This document shows, piece by piece, positions 61,523 through 64,000 of a DNA stretch of 64,000 nt; within the stretch, counting starts at the first letter, position 1; each line of letters opens with the position of its first letter. The notes beneath the pieces are model-generated. The model searched no databases. It saw only the letters and a list, made by a program, of their open reading frames with translations, and was not told where the DNA came from. A program made the position numbers and the translations under genes. This DNA is from Chromobacterium subtsugae (GTDB lineage Bacteria; Pseudomonadota; Gammaproteobacteria; Burkholderiales; Chromobacteriaceae): positions 62,001 through 126,000 of the forward strand of contig NZ_JYKA01000002.1 in assembly GCF_001676875.1 (NCBI RefSeq), given 5' to 3'.

Positions 61523-61898
61523 CGCGGATCGCATTCCATGGTTAAGCCCGCCGGCCAGGCTGGCGCGGCTTCCGCAAAATAGCATGAGCCCGGCCGGCGT
61601 CGCAGCAAGCTTGTCGTCGCGTCACGGCCCGAACCGCCGCCGCGCGGCCTGCTCCGCCTGATCAGCAAGGCGACAACGGAAAATCATTGCCTCCAAAAAA
61701 ATACAAATAAGCGACGCTTAATTCCAATAAAAATAAATTCAAAGCAATAAACATGATGAAACCATACTTAAGTACAGGGTTTGCATCTGCATTATTGACC
61801 TATCCTGTGCGCCGATCGCATGACAACCCCGGCCGCAGCGCCGCTCCCCTCATGCCCGCCCACCGCCTTTTGCCGCCGCAGCAAGAAAGCCGTTCGCC
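61523..61898. other. AT-rich intergenic region with a perfect palindrome
   Basis: About 375 bp between the cdh start and the MFS gene. The part 61680-61800 is strongly AT-rich and contains the 10-bp palindrome TACTTAAGTA (61765-61774), a possible regulator site for the MFS-luxE-type genes downstream. No gene was seen. The promoters of cdh (minus) and the exporter (plus) must lie here. Confidence 0.5.
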
Positions 61899-63155
61899 AT
61901 GCCCGCCGAAAAGTTTCGCCCCCTGCTCGCCATTTCCCGCCGCCAGGCGCTGTGCTTCTGCCTGCTGCTCACCGCCTTCGAACTGCTGACCTACCTCGCC
62001 AGCGACATGGTGATGCCGGCCATGCTGCAAGTGACCCGCGATCTGGACGCCGACAGCCGCCACGTGCCCACCGCCCTCAACGCCTTCCTGCTGGGCGGCA
62101 TCGCCCTGCAATGGCTGATCGGCCCGCTGTCCGACCGCTTCGGCCGCCGGCCGCTGCTGCTGGCCGGCGTCCTGGGCTTCGCCGCCGCCTGCGCCGCCGC
62201 CGCCGGGGCGCAGCAGATCGAAAGCTTCAACCTGCTGCGCTTCGCCCAGGGCACCGCGCTCGGCTTCGTCATCGTCGTCAGCTACCCGGCGCTGCAGGAA
62301 ACCTTCGCCGAGGAGGACGCGGTGCGGTTGATGGCGCTATTGGCCAATATCGCGCTGCTGTCGCCGCTGGCCGGACCGCTGTTGGGCGGCCTGCTGCTGA
62401 AGCTGCTGTCCTGGCGCCAGCTGTTCGCCGCGCTGGCCGCCGCCGCCTTGCTGGTGGCGCTGGGCCTGTGGCGGCTGATGCCGGAGACGGTGGGCGCGCC
62501 GCGCCGCGACGGCCCCGCGCTGCCGCCGACGCCATTGCGGCTGAAGGCCGCGCTGGCCAACTACCTCGGCCTGCTGCGCCACCGCACCGTGCTGTGCGGC
62601 AGCCTGGCGCTGGGCCTGATCACGCTGCCTCTGATCGCCTGGATCGGCCTGTCACCGCTGCTACTGATCCGCCAGCTGGGCTACAGCAACCTGGAATACG
62701 GCCTGTGGCAGCTGCCGGTGTTCGGCGGCGTGATCGCCGGCAACCTGGCGCTGAACCGGCTGGCCGGCCGCCAGAGCCTGGCGCGGCTGCTGCGCCTCTC
62801 CCTGGCGCCGATGGCCTGCGGCCTGCTGCTGACCGGCATCCTCACCCCGCTGCATCCGACGCTGCCGACCCTGGCCGCCGGCCTCGCCATCTACGCCTTC
62901 GGCCTGGGCCTGGGCAACGCCACGCTGTACCGGCTCACCCTGTACGCCAGCGACAGCGCCAAGGGCAGCGTCGCCGCGGTGCTGGGCATGCTGTCCACCG
63001 CCACGCTGGGCGCCGGCGCGGCCTTGCTGGCCTGGCTGAACGCCGGCGACAGCCCGCAAAGCTTCGCCGTCGGCGCCACCGCCGCCGCGCTGCTGGCCGC
63101 GCCGCCGCTGTGGCTGCTGCTGCGCGCGCCGCAGCCGCAGGCCAGCGCCGCCTGA
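61899..63155 (+). CDS. MFS multidrug exporter, MdfA-like
   Basis: A 418-residue inner-membrane protein with twelve hydrophobic helices. The segment SDMVMPAMLQVTRDL, then VPTALNAFLLGGIALQWLIGPLSDRFGRRPLLLAG (in part: GIALQWLIGPLSDRFGRRP) closely follows the MdfA motif A region, including an acidic residue in helix 1 (FELLTYLASD). MdfA exports cationic and neutral drugs in exchange for protons. The ribosome binding site at ATG 61899 is weak (AAGAAAG). The LuxE-type gene starts 32 bp after its stop, so both are likely one transcript, and the exporter may carry out the pathway product. Confidence 0.9.
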   Translation: MPAEKFRPLLAISRRQALCFCLLLTAFELLTYLASDMVMPAMLQVTRDLDADSRHVPTALNAFLLGGIALQWLIGPLSDRFGRRPLLLAGVLGFAAACAAAAGAQQIESFNLLRFAQGTALGFVIVVSYPALQETFAEEDAVRLMALLANIALLSPLAGPLLGGLLLKLLSWRQLFAALAAAALLVALGLWRLMPETVGAPRRDGPALPPTPLRLKAALANYLGLLRHRTVLCGSLALGLITLPLIAWIGLSPLLLIRQLGYSNLEYGLWQLPVFGGVIAGNLALNRLAGRQSLARLLRLSLAPMACGLLLTGILTPLHPTLPTLAAGLAIYAFGLGLGNATLYRLTLYASDSAKGSVAAVLGMLSTATLGAGAALLAWLNAGDSPQSFAVGATAAALLAAPPLWLLLRAPQPQASAA

Positions 63156-63187
63156 CACTCGTTTCCCCATCGATACCGTAAAGCACC

Positions 63188-64000
63188 ATGACCTCACTCA
63201 AGCATGTCGAAGCGCTGTGCCATCTGGACGATCCCTACCGCGCCGACGCCGAATGCGACTGCCTGTTCGACGCCGCGATGCGCGAGCTGGTGGACTACCA
63301 CTGCGAGCGCAGCCCCGGCTACCGCCAATGGCTGGAGCAGAACGGCTTCACGCCGGCGCGCCTGGCCGGCCTGGCCGACTGGTCGCAGCTGCCGCCCATC
63401 TTCGCCAACTATTTCAAGCGCCGGCTGCTGCTGAGCGCAAGCGGCGAAGACGCGCTGGAGCTGACTTCGTCCGGCACCACCGGCCAGAAAAGCCGGATGC
63501 GCTACGACGAACGCAGCATCGGCGCCGCCCAGCGCATGGTGGACCGCATCTTCGACCACTACGGCTGGCATACCCCGGACCAACCGGCCAACTACCTGCT
63601 GCTCAGCTACGAGCCGGCGGGCGCCATCACGCTGGGCACCGCCTACACCGACCAGTTCCTGTGCAAGTACGCGCCGGTCAACCGCGCCGTCTACGCGCTG
63701 CGCCACACCGGCAAGGGCAACGAGTTCGATCCCTTCGGCGCGATGCGCGCGCTGCAGGAATTCGCCGCGGAAGGCCTGCCGGTGCGCATTTTAGGCTTCC
63801 CGGCCTTTCTGTGGTTCACGCTGGAGCGGATGCGCGACATGGGCCTGCCGCCGCTCGCCCTGCATCCGCAATCGCTGGTCTTCCTCGGCGGCGGCTGGAA
63901 AACCCATGCCGACCAGGCGATTCCCAAACTGGAGCTGTACCGCCGGCTGGGCGAACAGCTGGGTCTGCCGGACGAACGTTGCCGCGACGGCTACGGCTCG
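63188..64000 (+). CDS. LuxE/PaaK-type acyl-protein synthetase, 5' part (runs off the right edge)
   Basis: 271 codons are present with no stop before the right edge. The protein begins MTSLKHVEALCHLDDPY and has the adenylate-forming P-loop LTSSGTTGQKSRMRYDE (Ser94-Ser102 core) and the FLGGGWKTHADQAIPK segment, both typical of LuxE. LuxE activates a fatty acid with ATP and passes it to its own C-terminal Cys and then to a LuxC reductase. That Cys and LuxC would lie outside the window. No lux luciferase genes are visible, so a role in bioluminescence is not implied; a fatty-acyl or natural-product pathway is more likely. Confidence 0.88.
   Translation, partial: MTSLKHVEALCHLDDPYRADAECDCLFDAAMRELVDYHCERSPGYRQWLEQNGFTPARLAGLADWSQLPPIFANYFKRRLLLSASGEDALELTSSGTTGQKSRMRYDERSIGAAQRMVDRIFDHYGWHTPDQPANYLLLSYEPAGAITLGTAYTDQFLCKYAPVNRAVYALRHTGKGNEFDPFGAMRALQEFAAEGLPVRILGFPAFLWFTLERMRDMGLPPLALHPQSLVFLGGGWKTHADQAIPKLELYRRLGEQLGLPDERCRDGYGS

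Noticed and set aside
61753-61989. Short plus-strand frame starting MMKPYLSTGF in the AT-rich gap
   Set aside because: It overlaps the exporter gene out of frame for 90 bp and becomes Pro/Ser/Cys-rich noise; only the first 20 codons look protein-like.

Overview
The window is a stretch of high-GC (mid-60s %, judged by eye) bacterial chromosome densely packed with housekeeping genes. The gene set (def, fmt, htpX, rsmB, DUF4390, NtrY-like kinase in one run; LysM-dprA-smg-topA in the divergent run; a gshA/gshB pair; secA) and the protein sequences fit a betaproteobacterium of the order Neisseriales, most likely Chromobacterium or a close relative. This assignment is inferred from remembered family patterns and was not checked by a search. 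No rRNA, tRNA, CRISPR array, complete insertion sequence or prophage was seen.

Layout. 1-4612 (minus): translation and protein maturation genes def, fmt, htpX, rsmB, a DUF4390 protein and the start of an NtrY-like sensor kinase. 4740-9791 (plus): LysM protein, dprA, smg, topA. 10010-15654: a small membrane protein, DUF1622 protein, dgkA, the glutathione synthesis genes gshB and gshA with an unknown exported protein between them, and a PfkB sugar/nucleoside kinase. 15774-23081: TlpA-like thioredoxin, a WecA/MraY-type transferase, secA, and a Tat-exported PhoD phosphatase. 23391-34486: a two-gene ABC importer, dciA-like gene, PhyH dioxygenase, acid phosphatase/phospholipase C-like protein, LprI-like protein, a MarR regulator with an obvious candidate operator, hydrolase, MFS transporter and an MscS channel. 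34578-38911: proA followed by a short AT-rich accessory patch holding a split unknown gene, a decayed second copy of a WbuC-type cupin gene, a two-domain retropepsin-like protein and the intact cupin gene. 39149-48707: DUF2252 protein, chemoreceptor, PuuA-type glutamine synthetase relative, universal stress protein, TlyA-type methyltransferase, BCCT transporter, YceH and YfaZ. 48764-55088: three different peptidases (M13, S46, S9). 55155-64000: hydrolase, periplasmic binding protein, threonine aldolase with a TetR regulator, darcynin-like protein, a tiny zinc-site protein, tcdA, VOC protein, CDP-diglyceride hydrolase, an MdfA-like exporter and the first part of a LuxE-type acyl-protein synthetase.

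The most unusual signals are not in the housekeeping genes. They are: (i) the AT-rich gene at 35853-36445, split at a canonical A_AAA_AAA slippery heptamer; (ii) a duplicated and decayed cupin locus beside it; (iii) a dense cluster of DnaA-box-like 9-mers at 38937-39079 with no dnaA in the window; (iv) an intergenic element at 43838-44029 made of four consecutive perfect or near-perfect hairpins; (v) a long, strongly folded leader with overlapping hairpins in front of the BCCT transporter gene; and (vi) the LuxE-type gene with a drug-exporter gene at the right edge, which suggests a small-molecule pathway continuing outside the window.

Coordinates of starts were chosen from Shine-Dalgarno spacing and family length. 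All hairpins, repeats and motifs were read by eye; none was scored by a program.
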